Shown: one piece after another, positions 22,701 through 31,665 of the stretch
How the letters are laid out: each line of letters opens with the position of its first letter
How positions within the stretch are numbered: the stretch's first letter is position 1
NCBI GenBank assembly: GCA_949775045.1
Contig: OX459100.1
Span: 7,909,194-7,973,193 of the forward strand
DNA length: 64,000 bases
Origin: Metridium senile
Taxonomy: Eukaryota; Cnidaria; Anthozoa; Actiniaria; Metridiidae
Direction: 5' to 3'
Notes under the pieces: generated by a model
Told to the model about the DNA's origin: nothing
The model's database searches: none
Seen by the model: only the letters and a program-made list of their open reading frames with translations
Program-made: the position numbers and the translations under genes

Positions 22701-25700
22701 AGTGGTTCTTCTATGCGGGTTTTTACTGTACATGCCATACATGCACGTAATAAACACATCAGATTAGAAATCTTGATTGTAAAACTTATTATAACCATTT
22801 GTAGACTTGGAAAACATCCAACAAAAGTGCAGAAAAAGACCCCTAGATGGAAGCCACTTACAGATTGAACAAGTCAGCATTTGTGACTGTATTGAGGTGT
22901 CTGGTCTGGGATCTAAAACAACACGTGATTCTATTCTGAACTACTTTGAAAACCCAAGAAAATCTGGCGGTGGAGATGTGAAAAAAATAGAATATGTTGA
23001 TGGGGAGACGAAAGCGCTTGTTTTCTTTGAGGAGCCCTCAGGTAAGCGCAGCTAAACGGTGCATTCTTAAAAGAATTGTAATATTATAAATCGTTTATGT
23101 TTATTTCAGTTGTTGACCGAGTGGTAACCCATGGACACGTGATAAATGGTGAAACTTTACAAGTTGTTCCTCATCAGCCATTCTTTGGTGAACCATCAAA
23201 AGAGCCTGGCGGAGGGAAGAAAGAGAAGCAGTTTAACGCAGATCCACAAGTTATTGCTTTTATTGAGAAATTCTTCCAAAAAGAATTTGAAGAGCTTTTA
23301 CAAGGAAATGAAGTGAAGCTTAACCAGGAGCAAGGAAAAGATGAAGTTGTCCTTGTGGCAATTAACAACAAGATAGACAAAGCTAAATGGTATGAAACCT
23401 GTGATGTCATTGAGAAGTACATTAACGAGATAACAACACAGGAAGTAGCAGTATCTTCAGCAGCCTGGAAAGAGACAATTCAACAGACAAGAGTAAGATT
23501 CTCCACAGCTCAAGACAAAATTGATATCCTATGCAAAGAAAAAGAAAAACGCATCTTGCTCAGAGGAAAAAAACAAGATATTGATACATTAGCAGAGCAA
23601 CTAGTAGGTTTGAGTAAAGAAATCGACAAGAAGATCGAGTATGAAAAAGCTAAGATTACCAACAAAATGGTCCTTACCAAGGCCCAGTTTGATCTGCTAA
23701 TTTTCACAGGTGCAACTGAAAACCTTATGACAAAATTCAAAGACCTTGAAGTGAAAATTGATAAAAACAACTTGGTGATTTATTTCAGAGGACCTGATTC
23801 AGTTGTAAAAGAAGGGAATATTTCAATCTGGCAATATATTTCTAAGATGAAAGACCAAGAGATGGAGCTTTCCAGGTCTGTTGTCAGTATTCTTACCTCT
23901 GATGCAGGATTCGTGTTTCTTTCCAAACAGTTTAGAGATCGAAACATTGAAGCTGTCATAAATAGTTCCGATGGTAATTATGACACAAGGCTAATAGTCA
24001 CCGCCGTAGATCGCCGAGATGTTAATAAAGCTGTTGATTTAATCAAGAAAACGACGATTGAAGATAGTATTCCTCTTGACCCAGATCAAAAGTCTCTGCT
24101 CCTGTCGGATAAATGGAATAAGCTTTACAATGACTTCAAAAAGTCTATGTTGCTTAAAGTGATAACAGGTCCAGGCTCCAACAGTATATGTATTGCTGGA
24201 ATAAAAGAACAAGTTAATGAAGCGAAAGAACAGGTTTTCAATTTTCTCGAAGAAAACACCATAATCGATATAACTGTTGGAGCAGAAGCAGGTCGTATCA
24301 AGTACTTACTTCGATTTCAACAAGATGAAGTCAAAAAGATCGAAGATGAGCTCAAACATCACTCATTACACATTCTTCAAGACAGTAATGAGGAAGGTTT
24401 TACAATCCGTGGAACCAAAGAAGGCACTGACAAAGCCTCCAAGAAAGTGCTGCAGCTAGTCAACCAGATAAAAGACAAATCTATTGAGATCGAAAAACCA
24501 GGAATCAAGAAGTTATTCAGTGACAGCAAAGGTAAAAAACTACTGTCCAATATCGAAAACGATCATACGTGCATTATTGAGCATTGGTCACCATTTGATG
24601 AAAAGAATATGAACACTGCCGGAAGTTCTGCTGCTGCTGCTGCTGCAGTAAAAAAGAAATGTGTAGGTAACATACCTCGAGGAATTCTAGGTCCCTCACG
24701 TTTGTACGTAGATAACTTTGATAACATGGCTGTTGATATTGGTTCAGTACGTGTCGACCTAGTCCCTGGCGATATAACTAAGGAATCAACCGATGCGATA
24801 GTAACAGCTTCAAACCCATCACTTGATGTAGCTCTTGGTGGCGGCGTAGGAGCAGCCATAGCAAAAGCTGGAGGACCCTCCATACAGAAAGCATGTAACA
24901 AGCTAGGCCGTCAGGCTCCAGGATCAGTCGTTTGCACTTCAGCTGGAAAACTGCCTTCACAAAAATTGTTTCACCTTGTCTCTGCCTCATTTAGACCTGA
25001 TGACATGACAGACGTGATTTTAAAGTGTCTTAAAATCGCAGAGACAGAAGAAATGAGTTCTATAGCAATCCCTGCTGTAGGTACCGGAAATGCTTGCATA
25101 TCAGAAAAAGAAGCAGCAAAAGCTTTATTAAAAGCCGTCGGGAAATTTTGCAAGACCAAACCATCGTCACTACAACACATTCGTATTGTCGTATTCCAAG
25201 AACACATGCTTAAAGATTTCCATAAAGCTATCGAGGAGTTGGAAAAAACTGAATCCAACCCTGGAAGCTCATGGGGAATCTTTTCATTGTCAAAGAGTTT
25301 GATTTATGGTGGTGGAGATAAAAAGGAGGCTTTAGGTCCCTCAAATGTTTACGTAGATAACTTTGATGAGATGGCTGTTAATAAAGGTTCTTTCAGACCA
25401 CATCGCCAAATGTGTCTCAAGGTAAGAAATAAGTGATATTTCAAAATTTCAACGCATTAAGTAATGATGTGTGTATGAACGAGGCAGGCAAACGGCAATG
25501 GAATGCAGAAAGGTGCTAATTGTGCATTGTCTAATCCGTCCGTCTGATTGGTTAAAACATGAAAATTTGCCATAATTTCAAAACTAAGCGGAATTTTATA
25601 ATATTTTATTGGATATCTAATTCCCTTTTCATCTAAGATTTCCTGGGCCTTTATATATCAAAATTTCTATGTTGGAAACCTATCGAATTATAAACGTCTT

Positions 25701-28700
25701 TGGCTATTGTTTTGAGCGCTTATGATTGGACGAGATCTTTAAGTACAAAAGAAACTTTGTTCCAAAATAGAGTTTTTGCACATTTTATTTTTAAAATGAG
25801 TTACCTATAGGCTGATATACTTTCGGTCTGAAAACTGAGACATTCTTATGTGGGGAGGTTGCTATTGCCGCAGAACAATAGAGAGTTGCCTACTTCTTAA
25901 ACACATCATTACTTAATATAAAAAGTCAAAAAGCTACAGCTGTTTGAATTTACAAAGATTTGGCTTAAACTTTGAACTTTGGCCTTTCGAGCCTCGCTTT
26001 CACGTTTTTCGTACATTTCAAATGCTGATAACTTTGCAGCTTGTAATGGTGGCATGTTTTCCTTAATATGTGTAGTGTCTAATTGTGTAAAATTCTGCAG
26101 GTCTCCATTTAAACTGGACTAACCTGTCTAAATATTATTAAATAAATAAATAGTGAAATGGCCGACAATGAACCTTACCACTGCCGAAGCTACATTCAGC
26201 ACACTTGCAAATGATGTCGGTATTGTCATCGTAGTATTGATTAAAATCAAATGAATTATTAAGTTTCTTACCCATTTTTTTTATTAAACACCAACCACTG
26301 CAACAGCTTGCCTTGATAATATACTCATAAAACCATTATTACTAACAAACCATAAGAAGAACCCGTAAGCAAGAGACAATACCGACATCCTTTACTGCCT
26401 TGACTGTTGACTGCATGTAGCAAGTATAAAACATTCCTCATTTATTAAACATTACGTATATTCATACATAAACTCATTCTATATGTAGTTATAACCTGCT
26501 GTTTTGTTTTAAGGTATTTGCTTCAAGAGACTCACTTTTGAAAGAAGCCGACAAAGCAATCAACAAAGTGATAAGAGAACAATCTAAAAGAAAAGTAATT
26601 GATAAACCTGTCTCTGCAATTGAAGGACTATCGCAAACTCAAGAACAACGCATTTTAAGACTACAAGGGAAATTCGTTACTGAAATTGAGATTAAAAAAC
26701 GCCCAGTTAGAATCATCATAAATGGTATTTCAGAGGATGTATCAGATACGGCATTTGGTTAGTATGACTGTAAAGAAAATGATATTTAAATTTACAAGTT
26801 TGCGCAAGAGAACTTATAGTAACACTTAAAAAGACAGGTTAAACTTTCTCATATCTAAATGATACCAAAACAAGGAAATTAAAGCACTAGTGTTACAGGT
26901 TTGGGATACGTAGGTTGTGTCGCAACAAAACTGACTAAATGCATTACATACATCTTCGCTTTGATATCCTCCAACTATATTGTTTAGAGCATCTTCTTAA
27001 TTAGCGACCACCGATGTTCAAATGCTATCATGAAAAAGTCCGGTTTACCATTTATTCTATCGTTTAACTATCAAAATCACAACTATATCAACTTAATTAA
27101 GTGTTTATTTTTCAGCCATCTACGAGATTTTAAATGAGAAGACTGAAGCAGAACATGAACGCAGATACGCAGAACTGGTCTCCGAAACCGTACAGTGGTA
27201 CTATATTGAAGATGGCAAAAAAGAGCCTTATGATGATATAACCAATGCAAAGATCGACAAAGCATATAAAGAAAACAAAGATTCAGTAATGGTAAATTTG
27301 TATGATGAGAGTAATAAATCACTGACGTACAGGATTGTGTTTGCTACAATGAAGGAAACCAATCTTGACACGCGTGATGAAACTGATGTTCACAGAGAAG
27401 AGCAGGGAACAGGTACGGTACAGACAAAATAGTTCTTTGGTCGAATTTATTTTTTGATTCTGTTGATTATTTATTAATATTATTCTAGTTATTTTTTTAT
27501 TTCTCTCGATAACTACGGTAAGCATTTTTAATATCGAATATTCAAAAACAGAATTAATAATCTTAATTTTAAAAAATGAATTGTCTTGACTTAGAATATC
27601 TCCAAATGTTTTCATTGCTTTTAGCACTATTTTCTTTCGTTAAGAAATGCTGATTCTAACTGTATTTACCGCTGTATTTACTGTATTATATAACGATAAA
27701 TATAAGTTAAAATTGTTTAATAATGTTTTAGGCATACCATTGCCGCACCACTGGGATTCTCAACCAAAGGATACTAAAGGAAAAGAAAAAGATCTCCACC
27801 TTGTACAACTGGACCCCGCTAAAAACAAACAGGAATACGACATAGTACTGGCTGCAATAAACAAGTCGTCACCCATTAACATAGTGAAAATTGAACGCGT
27901 TCAAAATCCTGAGCTTTACCGTGCCTATGTTTTGAAAAAGCAAAAGATGGATGACAAAGATGGCAGCAACGAAAAGAAGCTGTTTCATGGTACACCTGTC
28001 AGTATTTGTGAATTGGTCAACCATAAAGGTTTTAATAGGAGCTATTGTGGTAAAAATGGTGAGTGTTTTGTACCGTTCAAATATTGTTCGACATGGAATA
28101 TAAATTGAAAGATTATTTTCAATATCTATATTTATTATTTCGCGCATGTCCAGTCTGGGGATTGCATACATTCATTTATATATACACGTATATATACATA
28201 AATGGCTTTATGTAAATAAGGCAAGCAAACAATCCCATGCGAGCGTGTTGTCAACTTAAAATCAAAATCCCTTGAAAAAATGGTCTTTTGTTTAACTTCT
28301 TCATGTTTTCTGTCCATATTTTTATTGAATTGTTTGCATTGTTGGTATCACTGTTGGTAAAAAGCGGCTCTATGAATATTTCCTCGCCGCTCCACTTCTA
28401 GGTAAACATTCAACTGCTTTTCACCTCCAGTTCAGAGAATAATATATATCTTACTAGACAGTTTGATGATTTTACGAGTGAAACGCTGTATTTTGACGAA
28501 CCTTTAGGCGAGTGAACGAGTAAATATCTAGCCATATTAAATATCAAACTGTCTAATGAGTTATTTATTATCCAACCATTAGAGAAAAAGGTATTTTTTA
28601 AAGAGCAAAATTGTTTTTATTAGTTGAAAGACGAGTCAAAATATCGCTGGATATTTTTACTCGATCCAGTGCTACTCTTGCGATACTTTTACTCGTCTAT

Positions 28701-29023
28701 GACTAGTTGGATAATAATGTTAAATATTTCATTGTGTATTTCTAGCTCTCATGTATGGTAAAGGCGTCTACTTTGCCCGAGATGCGTCTTACTCAACGAG
28801 ACCCCAATATTCCCCTCCTGACCCCAATGGTTATCGTTGCATGTACCTGGCTAGTGTACTGGTTGAGCAGTTCACGGTTGGAAACCAGAACATGGTTGTA
28901 CCTCCACTATACTATCACACAGTAACTTACGACACTACTGTAGACAATACCAATGACCCACAGTTGTTTGTTGTATATCATGACAACCAAGTGTACCCTG
29001 AATATTTGATCACCTTTATGTAA
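16558..29023 (+). CDS. Gene B: PARP14-like ADP-ribosyltransferase, complete
   Basis: Eleven exons: 16558-16768 (ATG at 16567), 17229-17468, 18717-18953, 19295-20674, 21039-21281, 22805-23041, 23110-25421, 26514-26757, 27116-27412, 27732-28058 and 28746-29023. From the ATG they total 5997 nt, an exact 1998 codons plus stop, which supports the model. Approximate domains: RRM1 15-95, RRM2 105-172, RRM3 175-250, KH-like 262-620, RRM4 637-715, RRM5 725-795, RRM6 797-872, KH-like 885-1355, one macrodomain 1390-1557, KH-like 1618-1698, WWE 1720-1780, ART 1815-1998. The ART has His in LFHGT, Tyr in GVYFARD and Glu in YPEYLITF. The start is chosen from CACCTATGGCG, a good animal context, just after an acceptor. 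Compared with gene A it has a duplicated RRM-KH block and lacks macro1 and macro2. Expected role: ADP-ribosylation signalling, with RNA-binding modules targeting it; the defence role is inference. Confidence 0.9.
17229..17468 (+). CDS. Gene B exon: RRM1 end and RRM2 start
   Basis: 80 codons, phase 1-1: DAENVSQKEGLKLDGTKLGL and KLHVMGLSENTTEDGLISFM. It is the most diverged member of this exon family, one codon shorter than the others. A decayed copy exists in gene C at about 32297-32590. Confidence 0.8.
17469..18716. other. Intron of gene B, no gene seen
   Basis: Contains G/T-rich low-complexity sequence near 17500-17760 and a palindromic MITE at 18153-18303. No coding region recognised. Confidence 0.55.
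18153..18303. mobile_element. Palindromic MITE
   Basis: AACACTTATTGACTGGGACC at the left and its inverse GGTCCCAGTCAATAAGTGTT at the right. An inner inverted pair (CAGTATGTTTTGTG and CACAAAACATACTG) follows. 151 bp; related in motif to the repeats at 1-117 and 12002-12098. Confidence 0.75.
18717..18953 (+). CDS. Gene B exon: RRM2 end and RRM3 start
   Basis: 79 codons, phase 1-1: CECIEVYGLGSLTTHDTIFY and FENPRKSGGGDVEKVEY. Donor TCAG|GTTAGT. Paralogous to the exons ending RRM6 in this gene. Confidence 0.83.
19295..20674 (+). CDS. Gene B exon: RRM3 end, first KH-like block, RRM4 start
   Basis: 1380 nt, phase 1-1. VVDREHLINGATVKAIPSYP closes RRM3. About 360 residues of KH-like helix/strand repeats follow (for example VVSITISGKVPDVEAVTEML), then a TSAEAPVTETK linker and SHTIKVTGISSITTKDGLL with FENKRRSGGGEIED. 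The symmetric phase lets the block be gained or lost without a frameshift; gene A lacks it. Confidence 0.87.
20690..20830. repeat. (GTTT)n microsatellite with GCTT variants
   Basis: About 35 tetranucleotide units directly after the GTTGGT donor of the preceding exon. The matching intron of gene C has only a few units (about 35241-35256). Confidence 0.95.
21039..21281 (+). CDS. Gene B exon: RRM4 end and RRM5 start
   Basis: 81 codons, phase 1-1: LPKVLPKDPYKLHVMGLSEK followed by FLAYIEVVSGKEVQS, ending EEPPG at GTAAGC. Confidence 0.85.
21311..21520. repeat. Dispersed repeat, second copy at 59712-60316
   Basis: AGGCCCGTTTACACTAGCAATTTTGT followed by GCGCGACAAGAGCTGCGATT and GTCAACGCTACTTTGAACATGC. 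The same phrases begin the repeat at 59712. Probably a non-autonomous DNA transposon; this copy appears to lack a clear right end. Confidence 0.65.
21655..21690 (+). repeat. Hairpin-forming motif of a dispersed repeat
   Basis: GACGAAGGGCTAAAGCTCGAAACGTC folds as nested stems (GACG/CGTC outside, GGGC/GCTC inside). Its GAAAC and CGA parts recall a small hammerhead core, but the required CUGANGA is not intact. Confidence 0.3.
22327..22730. mobile_element. MITE with TACAGTAAAAAC termini
   Basis: The left end TACAGTAAAAACACACATAT and the right end GCGGGTTTTTACTGTA are inverted repeats. Inside, AAGAACCACT...TAGCCTAA recurs several times in both orientations. About 404 bp, non-coding, in the intron before the exon at 22805. 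Confidence 0.75.
22805..23041 (+). CDS. Gene B exon: RRM5 end and RRM6 start
   Basis: 79 codons, phase 1-1: CDCIEVSGLGSKTTRDSILN and FENPRKSGGGDVKKIEY, ending EEPSG at GTAAGC. Almost the same as the gene A exon at 6721-6957. Confidence 0.86.
23110..25421 (+). CDS. Gene B large exon: RRM6 end, KH-like block, single macrodomain
   Basis: 2312 nt, phase 1 to 0. It parallels the gene A large exon until the end of the KH-like region (CIIEHWSPFDEKN). A short Ala-rich stretch and the linker LGPSRLYVDNFDNMAV follow, then the macrodomain equivalent to gene A macro3 (VRVDLVPGDITKE, GGGVGAAIAKAGG, IAIPAVGTGN). A second copy of the linker (LGPSNVYVDNFDEMAV) follows it. Macro1 and macro2 are absent, and what is three exons in gene A is one here. 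Confidence 0.88.
25422..26513. other. Intron of gene B, no gene seen
   Basis: Its left half is the MITE at 25456-25917; the right half has no recognisable feature. Confidence 0.6.
25456..25917. mobile_element. MITE with ATTAAGTAATGATGTGT termini
   Basis: The 17-bp left end ATTAAGTAATGATGTGT is mirrored by ACACATCATTACTTAAT at the right. About 460 bp and non-coding. Not present in the equivalent intron of gene A. Confidence 0.65.
26514..26757 (+). CDS. Gene B exon: KH-like segment before WWE
   Basis: Same length, phases and donor as its gene A counterpart, with a handful of substitutions (for example NKVIREQ, ITNGISED-type changes limited to single residues). Confidence 0.78.
27116..27412 (+). 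CDS. Gene B exon: WWE domain
   Basis: VQWYYIEDGKKEPYDDI and TYRIVFATMKETN mark the WWE fold. Presumed ligand is poly- or iso-ADP-ribose, or an ADP-like ligand. Confidence 0.86.
27732..28058 (+). CDS. Gene B exon: ART domain, first half
   Basis: IPLPHHWDSQ opens the domain, and KKLFHGTPVSICELVNHKGF has the catalytic-triad His. Donor AAAAATG|GTGAGT. Confidence 0.9.
28746..29023 (+). CDS. Gene B last exon: ART domain, second half with H-Y-E type end
   Basis: ALMYGKGVYFARDASYST has the triad Tyr and the usual D-loop neighbour pattern. The end reads LFVVYHDNQVYPEYLITFM with Glu where tankyrases have their catalytic glutamate. Stop TAA at 29021-29023. Confidence 0.9.
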
Positions 29024-29262
29024 GATTATCACAAAACATACACTGAATAGAAATGGGCTACGAGTGAGTGGAGCGATTATCTACAGTTATGTAAAAAACA
29101 TAGCATGCGTAGCAAGCTGGGTTTTTTTGGGGGGGGGGGGGGGGAAGGGGAAAGGTTTGTTGAAAACAGCAACCACGTTCTCAGGAAGTGTCCCTTCGCT
29201 TTTGAGTGGGGTATTGGGCGGTCAATTCCCGCCCCACCAAAAAGCGAAGGGATACGGTCCTG

Positions 29263-29430
29263 CAGTGGCGGATCTAGGGGTGGTGAATAGGGTGGCTAAC
29301 CACCCTCCATTTTTGCTCCGTTTTCTGCTTTTTATTGTGTTTTATTTGTTAGTAACATATGAACAATGCACAAATACCAAAATATACGCTTCACATTCAC
29401 CCCCCTAAAATATTCGTAGATCCGCCACTG
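29263..29430. mobile_element. hAT-type MITE downstream of gene B
   Basis: CAGTGGCGGATCTAGGGG at the left and GTAGATCCGCCACTG at the right are inverted repeats of the hAT type, resembling the ends of the element at 14138-15382. It lies in what is probably the gene B 3' UTR. An upstream inverted pair (TCCCTTCGCTTTT and AAAAGCGAAGGGA, 29190-29252) and a G homopolymer (about 29123-29141) are next to it. Confidence 0.7.
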
Positions 29431-29679
29431 TACTGGGAACGAGGTTGTAAACGATCAACAGTTGCGTTCTGTACATACTACAACAAAACACAATGACTTG
29501 CTGTTCGACACTGAAATAATCTGTAAAGTACTTAATTTGTAAAATTGATAAAGTCACTATGACTTATTGCTAATTACTCTGGGTTTCAAGAGGCCAGAGA
29601 GGGTGTTGGGGTGAGACCTCTAGAGGACCTCTTGGTATCTAGGGTAATTGTTAATCGGCCATGTAACTAATTTATATCA

Positions 29680-29685
29680 AATAAA
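29680..29685 (+). terminator. Candidate poly(A) signal for gene B
   Basis: AATAAA about 660 nt after the stop codon, followed by GT-rich sequence (GTCTGG, TGTAGCGTGTTC). Only the hexamer is visible. Confidence 0.35.
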
Positions 29686-29689
29686 TGTC

Positions 29690-30467
29690 TGGTTCACTAG
29701 CTGTAGCGTGTTCTTTACATTGTAAATTTAATTGGTTATTCGACCTAGTATCTTAGTTAAGTACCCGCACTTTCTACATTATCTTTATCGGCTAAAGGTG
29801 ATGTTACGACGATTTTTCTCGATATGGCTTGTCAGTGAAGGACATGAAGCTGTTACGCTAATCAACTTGCTGAAAATTTGAGGCTCAATTTCTCACTCAG
29901 AAAGAACAAATACAAATCAAATCAAACCATTTTTTCCACTGAGTAGATGATGATGGATGCAAACATTAAAACGATTTCGAAATGTTTTAGGAAGAGGGTT
30001 GTCACGTGGTTCTCAGTAACCAAGCGCATATTCAAATTCTTATGATTATGTCACCATGTAAACTATGGCCAGCCCCTGAATCGAACCATCCCTTAGTTGA
30101 AGTCAATGTATGTCTAGTCTTGATCAATCAGGTTAGCTTAGATAAAGCACCCCAGAATCAATTGTGTAAGGCAGTGAGAAAATAACTTCACCTGAACGAA
30201 ATCGGCTGAAATTAACTGGGATTATAGAGATCAAGAAGGTTTTATTGAATTATATTAAATTTAAGGCAAAAGAAATCGAAGGTTCAAAAGTGACCCATAT
30301 CATATATCCCCTTTAGTAAATCAACAGTGAGCTTGGGCTACCTGTGGTTTTACCAGTTGCCAACAATGTTATCCCAGAAAAGGTTCAAGTTAGTCTTCCA
30401 TGTCAGTTTGATAATCATTTAGATTAGAGAAGTCTGAATAAAACAAGACTTTCAGCCTAATTTCTCT
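29690..30467. other. Intergenic sequence between genes B and C, no gene seen
   Basis: AT-rich, without recognisable repeats or reading frames. Confidence 0.6.
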
Positions 30468-30652
30468 TGCACATACTAGTAACATCTAGAAATGCACGCC
30501 TATTTCGCGGAACTGGACTACTGAGAATTATGAGATTACCCATGATTCATTGGGTAGTTCTTGGAAGGGATCATTGACTGATCGAACTCATAGTTCTGCA
30601 TTTTGCATTTATCAATCCTTTGCCATGATATTTTGGAGCTTCCAACTTTAAG
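30468..30652 (+). promoter_or_regulatory. Duplicated promoter and leader exon of gene C
   Basis: Copy of 14020-14137 joined to 15395-15471, without the hAT insertion. It still carries, on the minus strand, the first codons of gene A (GTATGTGCAAGAG), which run into a stop. It ends with the same CTTTAAG|GTAAATGC donor and the same short uORF. Confidence 0.55.
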
Positions 30653-31472
30653 GTAAATGCAAAATAATGTACTTCTAAAGTTGTAGTTAGTGATCGCCGT
30701 CGACTGTTTGCTCGTCAACCTTCTTCTAATTCGTAGCTCGGACTGTTAAGACAGTTTAATATCGGCATTGTCTATATATTTATATCCTGCTAGCAGAGGA
30801 AGTTTATCTCGCTCTTCTACAAAGGAGAACACGTTTTTTCCTTCGCAGAAGAACGATCGATAGATTCTGCTAACAGGGTAAGTCTATATATATTCATCAT
30901 ATAAATTTGGTAACATTTTTTTAACATTTTGCAATATGTTTTGGCGAAAACGTTTAGTCGTCACCATTACTTTATATGTATTAAATTATATGTTAGTTAG
31001 CTAGATGATCAAGTATCTATTTATTGGGTGTATCTGATGAGAATGTATGCATGATATATGTAACTCGATAACGTTATAGACCCCGGCATAAATATATATA
31101 TGTGACATGACAACGTTCTTAGTCGTGAAACCGTGATATGAATATTCATCGATCTATATTCTATATACATCGATCTATATTCTATATTTTTTTGTCGTGG
31201 TTTTGCATTGGTTCGCTTCAGTTAAAAAATTGAATATTAAAATTTGTTGAATGGTTAGAAGGTTGATTGACTCTCCTCAGCTTATAGTGGCATCCAAACT
31301 CTCAAACTCACTTCTTTTAAGTCTTTTTTTAAACTGTACTGCGTATTTGACTAGAAAATCTTATTTACGTTTAAAAAAACAAAATTGCTAGCTATATATA
31401 GCTTTACAAATTATTTATTATTATTAAAAACGTTGCTTTATAGTTCTAAACGCTTAGTTCATCGTGCAAGAG

Positions 31473-31665
31473 GAAACACCTATGGCGGCCACATCAGAGG
31501 GAATCTCAAGTACTGTCAAGATAACAGGTATCTCACTTAAAACAACTAAAGACGCCTTGCTGAACTTCTTCGAGAACAAACGTCGATCAGGAGGAGGAGA
31601 AATAGAAGACATTCAATATAATCAAGATGAAGGATTGGCCGAAATCACTTTTTGCTACCCTGAAG
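31473..31665 (+). CDS. Gene C first coding exon, RRM1 start
   Basis: ATG at 31482 in the same context as gene B. Six residues (around ATEERSH) are missing in-frame relative to gene B. FENKRRSGGGEIEDIQY is present; donor GTTGGT. Confidence 0.78.

Noticed and set aside
29064..29408. Frames downstream of gene B across the G homopolymer
   Set aside because: They cross a homopolymer and a MITE and show no motif; this is probably 3' UTR.
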